Position numbers and translations under genes: made by a program. From assembly GCF_000143145.1 (NCBI RefSeq), contig NC_014313.1, forward strand, positions 1,178,001 through 1,242,000: 64,000 nucleotides of DNA, given 5' to 3'. The stretch is from Hyphomicrobium denitrificans ATCC 51888 (GTDB lineage: Bacteria; Pseudomonadota; Alphaproteobacteria; Rhizobiales; Hyphomicrobiaceae). The notes beneath the pieces are model-generated. The model made no database searches and had not been told where the DNA came from. It saw only the letters and a list, made by a program, of their open reading frames with translations. Each line of letters opens with the position of its first letter. The first letter of the stretch is position 1. Positions 9,707 to 18,273 of the stretch are shown one piece after another.

Positions 9707-10183
9707 ATGACACGGAACCTGAAGCCTGCAGGGCTTGACGGATTGGAGGCGGCGCTCGACACGTACGGCGCTGATCGCACGCGTTGGCCTGCGCCTCTCC
9801 GGCACGAATTGTCTGCCCTGATCGCCGACAGCAGCGAGGCACGAAAGATGCTTCGCGATGCGGAGCTTTTCGACACGCTCCTGGATCGCGCGCCGCAGTA
9901 TGATGCCTCGCGTCTCGACGGTCTCAAGCAGCGGATTGTTTCGGCTGCGGCGCATCAGCCGCGCCTGGTTGTCACCCAGCCTCAGGTGTCATTACCCCGG
10001 CCGGTTCCGCACCATCGTCAGGGTTGGGCCGTGACGGCGCTGGCGGCGTCGCTTGTTCTTGGCGTTCTGGCAGGACAGTCGAGTGTCGTCAGTTCGCTTC
10101 TTGGAACGAATTCAGCGTACGCGTCGCGTCAGGTCGCCCAAACCGATGATGCCGACTTCTTGCTCGACGAGGATATGCTGTGA
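9707..10183 (+). CDS. Putative membrane-bound anti-sigma factor
   Basis: 158-residue protein with an N-terminal cytoplasmic helical part (LDGLEAALDTYGADRTRW) and one membrane helix (about 108-130, AVTALAASLVLGVLAG), ending in a short acidic tail. It has no domain that I recognise with certainty. It lies between an ECF sigma gene and a CnrX-like gene and shares a 4-base GTGA overlap with the latter, so an anti-sigma role is inferred from position. The cytoplasmic N-terminus and single transmembrane span fit that role. Alternative: an accessory membrane protein of unrelated function. Confidence 0.75.
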   Translation: MTRNLKPAGLDGLEAALDTYGADRTRWPAPLRHELSALIADSSEARKMLRDAELFDTLLDRAPQYDASRLDGLKQRIVSAAAHQPRLVVTQPQVSLPRPVPHHRQGWAVTALAASLVLGVLAGQSSVVSSLLGTNSAYASRQVAQTDDADFLLDEDML

Positions 10184-10698
10184 CGGTCGACGGAAATGCG
10201 AGTGCTTCCAGACGTTCGCGTCTGGTCTATCCCGCGCTGATTGTATCGCTGGCGCTGAATCTGCTTTTCATTGGCGGAATGGCCGCGGCGGCCTGGCATT
10301 TCAATAAGCGCCACGTGCGCGGTGAATTCGGCCTGCTGGCTTTTGCGCGTCAGTTGCCGCCGGAGCACCAGGACGCTTTTCGTAAGCAAGTTCTGGAGGC
10401 TCGCGCCTCACTGAAGGACGAGCGCGAAGCCGTTCGAGGCGCCTGGCTCGACGTCAATGCCATTCTGACCAGCGAACCCTTCGACAAGGAAAAGCTGAAG
10501 ACTGCGTTGGTGAAGCTCAGGGAGACTGAAAGTCAGTTCAGAGCCGGCCTCAACAACTCGTTCGCAGAGATTGCCGAGAGCGTCACGCCCGAAGAACGCA
10601 AGCTCCTGCAGGCATGGCGCGACAAGCGCAAGCCCAACTTCCTCAGGCGCGGCGATGTCGAATCTCACAAGGCCGATGGCGACATAAAGCCTGACTGA
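10180..10698 (+). CDS. Periplasmic heavy-metal-sensor-like protein (CnrX/Spy-like)
   Basis: 172-residue membrane-anchored periplasmic protein. After one N-terminal membrane helix (LVYPALIVSLALNLLFIGGM) come long amphipathic helices with LPPEHQDAFRKQVLEAR and TPEERKLLQAW, the pattern of the metal-resistance/Spy-like helical hook family. Family members relay periplasmic metal or envelope signals to an anti-sigma factor. Start GTG 10180 overlaps the upstream stop, indicating coupled translation. No His/Met/Cys-rich metal site is obvious, so the ligand is open. Third gene of the sigma-factor operon. Confidence 0.8.
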   Translation: MTVDGNASASRRSRLVYPALIVSLALNLLFIGGMAAAAWHFNKRHVRGEFGLLAFARQLPPEHQDAFRKQVLEARASLKDEREAVRGAWLDVNAILTSEPFDKEKLKTALVKLRETESQFRAGLNNSFAEIAESVTPEERKLLQAWRDKRKPNFLRRGDVESHKADGDIKPD

Positions 10699-10741
10699 AA
10701 TCGCACTTAAGCGGACGCCGTCTCGAAGAGTTTGCGTGCGG

Positions 10742-11764
10742 TCAGACGCGTCCCGAGAACAGGTCATTCTGGGTCGCTGCAATGAATTGCACGGACCACG
10801 AGCGAACGCCTTCAGGCGTGTTGCCGACCCGAAGCTCGGCATTCGAAAGCTCGCACAGCGTCCGTGCGAGGATCATGGGAAAGTCTTCGTCGATCGCGGC
10901 GCAGGTGCATTCCTGACCAGACAATTTGATTGAGAGTTCGGCGGTGTCGTTCGTGGTTCGCACATCGATGCGGACGACGGCGCCCGAGCAGGCATTGCGC
11001 GATACTTGAGCCAAAAGGTTGATCAGCATCTGCCGAACAGCCTGAGGGTCGCCGATGATCGCGAGGTCGGCATTGACATCGCAATCGATCGTGATGGCGC
11101 GAGCTTCGAGATCGCAGGCGGCGAACGCGCAGGCCTCATCGACGATGCATTTGAGCTGGCAGGACTGCGGCGTTCCCTTGTGAGAGGGGGCCGTCAGGAG
11201 GGCTGTAATGGCCAGGGCGTCTTCCGCCGATTTCAACAGCACGCGGCCGCTGGCATGGATGTCGCGAGCATAGTCGCCGTAGGCGCTCGATCCGAGGGGG
11301 CCGAAGACTTCTTTCGACATCAGTTCGGAAAAGCCGAGAACCGCATTCAACGGGGTGCGAAGTTCGTGGCTCATGTGAGCGGTGAGTTTCGCCCAGGCAG
11401 CGCGGTCGATGCCTGCGCTTGACTGGGGCTTGGCAAGGAGTTCGGTGAATCGGGTAGCTTCGGGTTGGCGCGCGGCTTTGATCTGGCCCGTCGAGGCGTC
11501 CGAGTTCTCTCCCGAACACAGGATAAGAGCGCCAGCCAGCCCCGCGCCAGCTACGAGCAGTATCGTTCCCAACGATTGCGAATCAATATTCAGGACAGCA
11601 ATGCCGATCACCGTCAGCAGAGCGGACACCATCAGCAGCGGGGCGCGCCGGATATCGCGGCGGCTTGCCTGTAGCAGTGTCCGGGACAGCGCGTGTGCGC
11701 GCGTCCGGTCTGCGGTCAAGCTGGCAAAGTTCCCCCGTTGAGGAACGGACCAAGTCCGCGCCAT
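10742..11764 (-). CDS. Histidine-kinase-like protein with degenerate ATPase domain
   Basis: 340-residue protein: a basic N-terminus, two hydrophobic spans (LLMVSALLTVIGIAVLNI and LGTILLVAGAGLAGALIL), then a well-conserved HisKA box with His133 in AHMSHELRTPLNAVLGFSEL. The following ATPase-like part keeps a weak N-box (MLINLLAQVSRNA) but no recognisable DxGxG or GxGxGL boxes, so ATP binding is doubtful. The start at 11764 is supported by a purine-rich ribosome site; the frame stays open upstream to 11929. Such proteins can act as phosphatases, phosphotransfer platforms or pseudokinases. No partner regulator lies beside it. It is convergent with the sigma-factor operon. Confidence 0.8.
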   Translation of the reverse strand: MARTWSVPQRGNFASLTADRTRAHALSRTLLQASRRDIRRAPLLMVSALLTVIGIAVLNIDSQSLGTILLVAGAGLAGALILCSGENSDASTGQIKAARQPEATRFTELLAKPQSSAGIDRAAWAKLTAHMSHELRTPLNAVLGFSELMSKEVFGPLGSSAYGDYARDIHASGRVLLKSAEDALAITALLTAPSHKGTPQSCQLKCIVDEACAFAACDLEARAITIDCDVNADLAIIGDPQAVRQMLINLLAQVSRNACSGAVVRIDVRTTNDTAELSIKLSGQECTCAAIDEDFPMILARTLCELSNAELRVGNTPEGVRSWSVQFIAATQNDLFSGRV

Positions 11765-11952
11765 CTTCCAATTCCCCTGCCGAATTTTGTAAGTGCCCCA
11801 ATCCTGGCCGGAACCGAATCGGTGCCGCGTGCCATTGATTCGACAATCACCGATTTGCGACTCACCTGTCGAGGGAGAAAAAATCGGCAGAGAATCAAAT
11901 CTCGAAAGCGTGGCATTGAGCAAAATCATGACGCCATGTTTGGCGTCGCGAT

Positions 11953-14610
11953 TTAGTCTTCAAGCATGCGGGAGACGATCTCGCGGCAGTCACGCGAGAG
12001 GTGCGTGGCGTCTGCAACTCGTTTCAAGGCCGCTTTCGCCCGGTTTTTGCGTTTGGGCTCGAGCGAACGGTAGCTTCGGAATGCCCCGAGCATGCGCGAT
12101 GCGACCTGCGGATTGAGGGCGTCGATCGCCAAAACTTTCTCGGCGAGGAAATCGTATCCCGCGCCGTCGGCCCTGTTGAATTGCAACGGATTGCCCATCG
12201 CGAACGCGCCGATCAACGCTCTGACCTTGTTCGGGGTCGTGATCTTGAAAAGCGGATGTGTGCATAGCGCCTTGACGTCATCCAGCGTTTCGGCGCGGGG
12301 CGACTGCGCCTGCGCTGAGAACCACGTGTCGATCACGAGATGATCGTCTTTCCAGCGCTCGAAGAAGTGCTGAATGACGCTCTCGCGCGCCGGCGCGTCC
12401 ACCCCGGCGATGAGGACGAGAGCGTGCGCCGCGTCCGTCATGTTCGAGGATTTGCGATAGTGCGTTTCGAGGCGAGTGTAATCTTCGTCCATTCCGCGCA
12501 TCGTCATCAGCGACAGTGCAGCATTCCTCAGTGCACGCCGACCGGCACTTTTGGCGTCGGGTGAAAATTTTCGACCGTTCGAGGTGCGGGCGTAAACGTC
12601 GTCCAGCGTGTCGGCGAGCTTTTCGGCGACCGCGCCGCTGAAGGCGCGATGCGCTTCGAAAATCGCCGCATGATCGACGCGGACGGATTTCTCGCGCGAT
12701 ACGTCGGCAACGGAGGGGAGTTTCAGGAGCTCGGCCTTGTAGGCGTCGTCGAGGTCAGGATTGCGCAGCGCGTGCTCCAGCGCCGCGGCGAACTTCGCTG
12801 CCTTGGAGGCGACAAGCGGCTTTGGCCGTTTCGCGTCGAGCAAAGTCAGGATGCTGCGCGCGGCGTATTTGTTGCTCGCCTGCCAGCGATTGAAGAGGTC
12901 GCTGTCGTGATGCATCGTGAAAGCGAGATCGTCGTCCGAGAGCGCGATCGTGACATTGACCGGCGCCGAGAAATTCCTAAGCAGCGAAGGAACGGGCCGC
13001 GAGGTGACGTTGCCGAAACGGAACTTGGTCGTGCGGTCGGTGATGGCGAGAACGCCTGGACGAATTTCCTTACCCTCTTCGACGGTAAAATCCATTTCGT
13101 TGCCGTTTTCGCCGAGGAGGGCGATTGCCAGCGGCACGAACTGCGGCTGTTTCTTTGCCTTGCCGTGCGACGGCTTCAGCGTCTGATGCACGGTAAGTTC
13201 GGCGGCTTTCTTGCGGCGGTCGAACGTCAGATCGCAGACAAGTTCTGGCGTTCCGCTTTGCGTGTACCAGCGCATGAATTGTGAAAAGTCGAGGTCGCTC
13301 ACGTCGGCGAAGCACGCGACGAAATCTTCGATGGTGACGGCCTGTCCGTCGTGGCGCTCGAAATAGAGATCCATACCGGCGCGGAATTTTTCGCGCCCGA
13401 GGATCGTCTCGATCATGCGCACGACTTCGGCGCCTTTTTCGTAGACCGTCGCCGTATAGAAATTGTTGATCTCGATGTAGGTGTCCGGCCGCACGGGATG
13501 CGAGAGCGGGCCCTGATCCTCAGGGAATTGCAGGGCGCGCAGTTGGCGAACGTCGGTGATGCGTTGCACCGTGCGGCTGCGGCTTTCGGCGGAAAATTCC
13601 TGATCGCGATAGACGGTCAGACCTTCCTTGAGGCAGAGCTGGAACCAGTCGCGGCAGGTGATGCGATTGCCGGTCCAGTTGTGAAAATACTCGTGCGCGA
13701 CGACGCTTTCGATCGATTCGTAAGTTGTGTCGGTTGCCGTTTCGGCGGATGCGAGGATCAGGCGGTCGTTGAAGATGTTGAGCCCCTTGTTCTCCATCGC
13801 GCCCATGTTGAAATCGGACACGGCGACGATGTTGAAGACGTCGAGATCGTATTCGCGGCCGAAGCGGGTTTCATCCCACCGCATCGAGCGCTTGAGAGAA
13901 TCCATCGCCCAATGCGCGCGCGCTTCCTTGCCATGCTCGACGTAGATGCCGAGATCGACCTTGCGGCCCGACTTGGTCGTGAAGGTCGAATCCAAAAGAG
14001 CGAGATCGCCGCCGACGATCGCGAACAGATAGGACGGCTTCGGATGCGGATCGTGCCAAACGGCGTAGTGACGTTTGCGGCCGGGGAGCGTGGCTCGCGC
14101 CACGGGATTGCCGTTGGCGAGAAGGACAGGGGCTGTTGCGACGTCGGCTTCCAGGCGCACGGTGTAGCGCGCGAGAACATCCGGCCGGTCGAGGAAATAG
14201 GTGATGCGGCGGAAGCCCTGCGCTTCGCATTGCGAGCAATAGACACCGCGCGACAGATAGATTCCCTGGAGCGCCGTATTTTTCTCGGGATTTACGACCG
14301 TCGTCACTTCAAGCGTAAACGGCTCTTTCGGCGGCGACGCGATCGTCAGGCCGGTGTCGTCGATTGCATACGCGGGGCGACGCAGCTTCTTGCCGTTGAG
14401 CGAAATGCTTTCGAGATGCAGCAATTCGCCGTCGAGTCTCAGCGGCGCTTTAGCGGTGCTTTTCGACTGCGGATTGCGGCGGATCGACAGTTTCGAGACG
14501 ACGCGCGTTTTTGTCGGATCGAGCGCGATGTCGAGGTTGACGGTATCGATCAGGTATTCGGGCGCGCGGTAATCAGCGAGAAGAACTGGCTTAGGATGTT
14601 CTGATTTCAT
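11953..14610 (-). CDS. pepN: Aminopeptidase N
   Basis: M1-family zinc metallopeptidase that removes N-terminal residues from peptides in the cytoplasm. 885 residues, full length for the bacterial PepN branch. Seen: the exopeptidase motif MGAMENKGL, the zinc site HEYFHNW (His306 and His310) with the third ligand Glu in LKEGLTVYRD, and the family C-terminal helical domain. Start ATG at 14610 with the typical short N-terminus before the beta-sandwich domain. It is transcribed alone on the minus strand, followed by 94 bases to the polyamine genes upstream of it. Confidence 0.95.
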   Translation of the reverse strand: MKSEHPKPVLLADYRAPEYLIDTVNLDIALDPTKTRVVSKLSIRRNPQSKSTAKAPLRLDGELLHLESISLNGKKLRRPAYAIDDTGLTIASPPKEPFTLEVTTVVNPEKNTALQGIYLSRGVYCSQCEAQGFRRITYFLDRPDVLARYTVRLEADVATAPVLLANGNPVARATLPGRKRHYAVWHDPHPKPSYLFAIVGGDLALLDSTFTTKSGRKVDLGIYVEHGKEARAHWAMDSLKRSMRWDETRFGREYDLDVFNIVAVSDFNMGAMENKGLNIFNDRLILASAETATDTTYESIESVVAHEYFHNWTGNRITCRDWFQLCLKEGLTVYRDQEFSAESRSRTVQRITDVRQLRALQFPEDQGPLSHPVRPDTYIEINNFYTATVYEKGAEVVRMIETILGREKFRAGMDLYFERHDGQAVTIEDFVACFADVSDLDFSQFMRWYTQSGTPELVCDLTFDRRKKAAELTVHQTLKPSHGKAKKQPQFVPLAIALLGENGNEMDFTVEEGKEIRPGVLAITDRTTKFRFGNVTSRPVPSLLRNFSAPVNVTIALSDDDLAFTMHHDSDLFNRWQASNKYAARSILTLLDAKRPKPLVASKAAKFAAALEHALRNPDLDDAYKAELLKLPSVADVSREKSVRVDHAAIFEAHRAFSGAVAEKLADTLDDVYARTSNGRKFSPDAKSAGRRALRNAALSLMTMRGMDEDYTRLETHYRKSSNMTDAAHALVLIAGVDAPARESVIQHFFERWKDDHLVIDTWFSAQAQSPRAETLDDVKALCTHPLFKITTPNKVRALIGAFAMGNPLQFNRADGAGYDFLAEKVLAIDALNPQVASRMLGAFRSYRSLEPKRKNRAKAALKRVADATHLSRDCREIVSRMLED

Positions 14611-14704
14611 GTGCGCCCCGGCGCCGGCAATTGCTTCGGATTGGGTTCGCCGGACGATCGAGGCGACAATAACTAATCGTCCGGCGGATGGCTATCCCGC
14701 GAAC

Positions 14705-15886
14705 TCAGCCGAGGCGGCGACGGAATTCATCGTAGCCGAATGCGCGGAGCACGGTGCACGTGTTGTCTTCGTTCAGGACGGCGAGGTCCGGCAAAGGGAC
14801 GCCGTTGAACGTGTTATTCTTGACGAAGGAATATTGCATCATGTCGGTGAAGACGAGCCGATCGCCCGGCTTCAGCGGCCGGTCGAAGGAATATTCGCCG
14901 ATGATGTCTCCGGTCATGCAGGTTTTGCCGCCGAGAATATAGGAGTGCGGTTTTTCGCCGGGTGCACCGGCGCCGACGATCGAGGGTGTGTAGGGAACTT
15001 CGAGTACGTCCGGCATATGCGTTGACGCCGAAGCGTCGAGGATCGCGATGTCTTTCTCGTTGTGATGAAGATCGAGAACGGTCGCGACGAGATAGCCCGC
15101 ATCGACGACGTGACCCGCGCCGGGCTCCAGAATGACTTCGACATTGAATTCGCGCCGGAATGCCTTGATCGCCGCGATCAGTTTCTGGATGTCGTATCCC
15201 GGCTTGTTGATGAAATGGCCGCCGCCGAAGTTCACCGCATCGACACGGCGGATATAGTCCGGGAACGCGCGGGCGACGTGCTCGATGAGACCGACCGATC
15301 CGGCGTCGCCGGATTCGCAGAGCGAATGCGCGTGAAGGATACCGACGTGCTCCCACGGTACGCGGTCGAGCATCTCGCGCGTTGCGCCGAAGCGCGAGTA
15401 GGGCGCACACGGATCGTAAAGCGCGCCGCCGAGAGTCGCGTTGGAGTAGCCGGGATTGATGCGGAGGCCGACGCTGACGTTCGGATGCGCTTTCAAAGTC
15501 GCGAGATTTTTTTCGATCTGCTCCGGCGAGTTGAAATAGATGTGCTGCGCCAGCTTTGTCAGACGTTCGACTTCGCCCGGTGCATAGGCCGGCGAATAGA
15601 CGTGCACTTCCTTGCCGAATTCCTCGTGGCCGAGGCGGGCTTCGTACTCACCGCTGGCCGTCGTGCCGTCGAGCACTTCGCGCATCACGGGGAAGGCAGC
15701 GGGGAGCGCGAAGGCCTTCGTCGCGAGCAAAATCTTGCAACCGGCTTCGCGCTTGATCTCGGCCGCGCGCGCGAGGTTGCGCTTGAGCGCCGCCATGTCG
15801 AGCACGTACGAGGGCGTTGCGATGCTCTGCACCCAATCCGACGACTGCACCAGAATCTCTGAGGTCTCTGCCAATCCTGCCACCAA
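14705..15886 (-). CDS. nspC: Carboxynorspermidine decarboxylase
   Basis: Fold-III PLP-dependent decarboxylase that converts carboxynorspermidine or carboxyspermidine to the triamine, the last step of the carboxyspermidine route to polyamines. 393 residues. Seen: the PLP-lysine context LLATKAFALP, the phosphate-binding stretch NFGGGHFI, the EPGAGHVVDAGY segment and the CESGDAGS-like active-site region typical of this decarboxylase family. It is the most downstream gene of a minus-strand group with a membrane protein and carboxynorspermidine synthase, so the complete two-enzyme pathway is present. The N-terminal ~20 residues before IATPSYVLD are less conserved and the true start could be slightly later. 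Confidence 0.92.
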   Translation of the reverse strand: MVAGLAETSEILVQSSDWVQSIATPSYVLDMAALKRNLARAAEIKREAGCKILLATKAFALPAAFPVMREVLDGTTASGEYEARLGHEEFGKEVHVYSPAYAPGEVERLTKLAQHIYFNSPEQIEKNLATLKAHPNVSVGLRINPGYSNATLGGALYDPCAPYSRFGATREMLDRVPWEHVGILHAHSLCESGDAGSVGLIEHVARAFPDYIRRVDAVNFGGGHFINKPGYDIQKLIAAIKAFRREFNVEVILEPGAGHVVDAGYLVATVLDLHHNEKDIAILDASASTHMPDVLEVPYTPSIVGAGAPGEKPHSYILGGKTCMTGDIIGEYSFDRPLKPGDRLVFTDMMQYSFVKNNTFNGVPLPDLAVLNEDNTCTVLRAFGYDEFRRRLG

Positions 15887-15904
15887 TTCGAGTTCGAACT
15901 CGCG

Positions 15905-16342
15905 CTAATTCGTAACGCGAACGGGGCCGGCGGTCGTGCCGGGCCATTTGTAGACGAACGTCAGATACGCGAGCGCGATATAGATTGCGCCGAATGCCAA
16001 CGCACCGAGCCCGGCGGAAGCTTCGTAAAGACTGAAGCCATATAGCCAGGGCGGCCGGACATCGCCGAAATTGTCGATGTCCGTCGCGCGCGCCGTCAAC
16101 TTCGCCCAGGCGTGATCGGTGCCGATCAGGAGACCGTTCAAGCCTGCCGTCACGGCCCCCATGAAGGCCAAGCCGCACGACAGCAGCGCGAACGCGAGAA
16201 GCCGGAGCGAGAGCGGGGCCTCGCGCAGAAACAGCCAGAGCCCGGCAATATAAGCCGAAATCATTCCGAAGCTAACGGACACGACCGAGATGACGAGCCC
16301 GGTCAGGTCGTTGCGAACGCTGAGAATGTCGGCTTCGCTCAT
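15905..16342 (-). CDS. Small four-helix membrane protein inside the polyamine operon
   Basis: 145-residue hydrophobic protein with about four membrane spans (LVISVVSVSFGMISAYIAGL, LLAFALLSCGLAFMGAVTAG, a weaker one, and LGALAFGAIYIALAYLTFVY). The ATG at 16342 shares one base with the stop of the upstream synthase gene (TGATG), showing translational coupling; the longer open frame further upstream is a shadow of the synthase. I recognise no family. Its position between the two enzymes of carboxyspermidine synthesis suggests a membrane function linked to polyamines, but this is only context. Confidence 0.8.
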   Translation of the reverse strand: MSEADILSVRNDLTGLVISVVSVSFGMISAYIAGLWLFLREAPLSLRLLAFALLSCGLAFMGAVTAGLNGLLIGTDHAWAKLTARATDIDNFGDVRPPWLYGFSLYEASAGLGALAFGAIYIALAYLTFVYKWPGTTAGPVRVTN

Positions 16343-17556
16343 CAGGTCTCGACGGCAAAGAGCTTCTTCTGATCGGATTTCTCGATCTCTTCCACGTGCC
16401 ACGGCAGGCCCTGCTTGCCAAGCTCTTCGAGGAACGGGACGGGCGGCAACTGCTCGACGTTGAAGACGCCTTTGCCCTTCCATTCCTTGCGGAACATCAT
16501 GATGGCGCCGACGACGGGCGGCACGCCGGTCGTATACGACACGGCCTGCGCGCCGACTTCCTTGTTGGTCTCGGCGTGGTCGCAGACGTTCCAGATCATG
16601 TAGCGCTTTTTCTTGCCCTTCTTTTCGCCTTTCAGCACGACGCCGATCGACGTTTTTCCGGTGTAGTTCTCGGCAAGCGACGACGGCTCCGGCAGGAGCG
16701 ATTTCAGGAATTCCATCGGAATGACGGGGTTGCCCTTGTACATGACGGGATCGATGCGCGTCATGCCGACGTTTTCGAGCACTTCGAGGTGCTTGATGTA
16801 GTTGTCGGAGAACGTCATCCAGAAGCGGATCTGCTCCAGGCCCTTGATGTTCTCGACGAGGCTTTCCTCTTCCTCGTGATAGATCAGGTAGGACTTGACC
16901 GGCCCGACTTCCGGATAGTCGATCATCGTCGAAATCGACAGCGGGTCGATCTCGATCCATTCGCCGTTCTTCCAGTATTTGCCGCGCTGGGTCACTTCGC
17001 GGAGATTGATCTCCGGATTGAAATTGGTCGCGAAGGCTTTGCCGTGGCTGCCGGCGTTGCAGTCGATGATGTCGATGGTGTGAATCTCGTCGAAGAGCTT
17101 CTCCTGCGCATAGGAGCAGAAGATGTTCGTCACGCCGGGATCGAAACCGCAACCGAGAACGGCCATCAGGCCCTTGGCCTTGAACTTGTCGTGGTAAGGC
17201 CACTGGTATTTGTACGTGAACTTCGCTTCTTCGCGCGGCTCGTAGTTCGCCGTGTCCATGTAGTTGACGCCGGCTTCGAGGCAGGCGTCCATGATCGGCA
17301 GATCCTGGTACGGAAGCGCCATGTTGATGACGAGGTCGGGCTTGACCTTGTTGAGAAGCTCAACCGTCTCTGCGACGTTGTCGGCATCGACCTGCGAGAT
17401 ATCGATCGGCGAGACGCACTCGGCCTTGACCTTCTTGCAGCTTTCGATGCGGCGCGAGGCAAGATGGATCTTCTTGAAAACGTCGCGGTTCATCGCGCAT
17501 TTTTTCGCAACGACCGAACCCGCCGCGCCAGCCCCGATGATGAGTACGTTGTCCAC
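16342..17556 (-). CDS. Carboxynorspermidine/carboxyspermidine synthase (saccharopine dehydrogenase family)
   Basis: NADPH-dependent enzyme that reductively couples aspartate semialdehyde with a diamine to give carboxy(nor)spermidine. 404 residues. The N-terminus has the Rossmann motif VLIIGAGAAGSVV, followed by family stretches DLVINMALPYQDL, MDTANYEPREEA, GCGFDPGVTNIFC and SYTTGVPPVVGA. The decarboxylase two genes downstream confirms the pathway and argues against lysine/saccharopine metabolism. Unlike the classical spermidine synthase route it needs no decarboxylated S-adenosylmethionine. Start ATG 17556. Assignment is confident at family level; whether spermidine, norspermidine or homospermidine is made is not visible. 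Confidence 0.92.
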   Translation of the reverse strand: MDNVLIIGAGAAGSVVAKKCAMNRDVFKKIHLASRRIESCKKVKAECVSPIDISQVDADNVAETVELLNKVKPDLVINMALPYQDLPIMDACLEAGVNYMDTANYEPREEAKFTYKYQWPYHDKFKAKGLMAVLGCGFDPGVTNIFCSYAQEKLFDEIHTIDIIDCNAGSHGKAFATNFNPEINLREVTQRGKYWKNGEWIEIDPLSISTMIDYPEVGPVKSYLIYHEEEESLVENIKGLEQIRFWMTFSDNYIKHLEVLENVGMTRIDPVMYKGNPVIPMEFLKSLLPEPSSLAENYTGKTSIGVVLKGEKKGKKKRYMIWNVCDHAETNKEVGAQAVSYTTGVPPVVGAIMMFRKEWKGKGVFNVEQLPPVPFLEELGKQGLPWHVEEIEKSDQKKLFAVET

Positions 17557-17730
17557 TCGTCCGCTCCTGTTTTGATCCGCCGCCTGGGCGGCATCGCTGG
17601 GGGCCGGAAATAGGGCACGTCGGCGGGTATTTCAATACTAATTCAAAGACGTTAGCCGATTGGGCGAGAGCTGCGGGAGCGTTGCGGCGCGGCGGGCGCC
17701 GATTATGACAGTGCAAATGCTTTCGGCGGC

Positions 17731-18273
17731 TCACTTCTTGGCGTCGATGGGGACGAAACCATTTCGGTTCGGCATCTCAACCTTCGGTAAAGAGAGTGCG
17801 TCCATTTCATCGCTTTCTGAGATGATCTTGTTGGCCGCGAGAAGATAAGCCGTCAGTGCGTACAGTTCGTCGGACGACAGAGAGCCCGGCGCCGAAGGCG
17901 GCATCGCGCGCCGGAGATAATCGAAGATCGTCGTTGCGTAGGGCCAGTAGGATCCGATGGCCTTGTTCGGATGGCCAGCCGTCGGCGGCATTGGGCCGCT
18001 GACGAGGTCTTCCGCAGTTGCGCCTTGACCTTGGTCGCCGTGACAGCTTGCACATTTTTGCACGTAGATGGCTCGGCCCTCTTTCGCCGTGCCGTGGCCG
18101 GAAGGCAGGCCGCGACCATCCGGAAAGACCGTGATGTCCCATTTGGCAACGTCAGCCTTCGACATCGGCGTTCCGAGCTGCGGCGCTTGCGCGCGACTTT
18201 GAGCCTCCGCGTCGGTCGCGATGACCACGCATGCAAGACACATGAAGAGCTTTGTGAGCTTAGGCGTAGACAT
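17731..18273 (-). CDS. soxD: Monoheme cytochrome c, SoxD-like subunit of sulfite dehydrogenase
   Basis: 180-residue periplasmic c-type cytochrome: signal peptide (cleavage after AEA), a single heme site CASCHG near residue 77, and a distal Met candidate in YLRRAMPPSAPG. It overlaps the molybdenum subunit gene by 14 bases, so they are co-translated as an electron acceptor/enzyme pair. Classical SoxD (Paracoccus) is a longer diheme protein; this short monoheme form is closer to SorB-like or short SoxD proteins, so the symbol is used loosely. It would pass electrons from the Mo subunit to downstream cytochromes. Confidence 0.82.
   Translation of the reverse strand: MSTPKLTKLFMCLACVVIATDAEAQSRAQAPQLGTPMSKADVAKWDITVFPDGRGLPSGHGTAKEGRAIYVQKCASCHGDQGQGATAEDLVSGPMPPTAGHPNKAIGSYWPYATTIFDYLRRAMPPSAPGSLSSDELYALTAYLLAANKIISESDEMDALSLPKVEMPNRNGFVPIDAKK

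Noticed and set aside
13351..14604. 417-codon plus-strand frame opposite pepN
   Set aside because: Antisense shadow of a clearly identified peptidase gene; no start signal or domain.
16396..17613. 405-codon plus-strand frame opposite the carboxynorspermidine synthase
   Set aside because: Antisense shadow; composition (Val/Leu/Asp/Arg runs) is typical of reverse reading of GC-rich codons.
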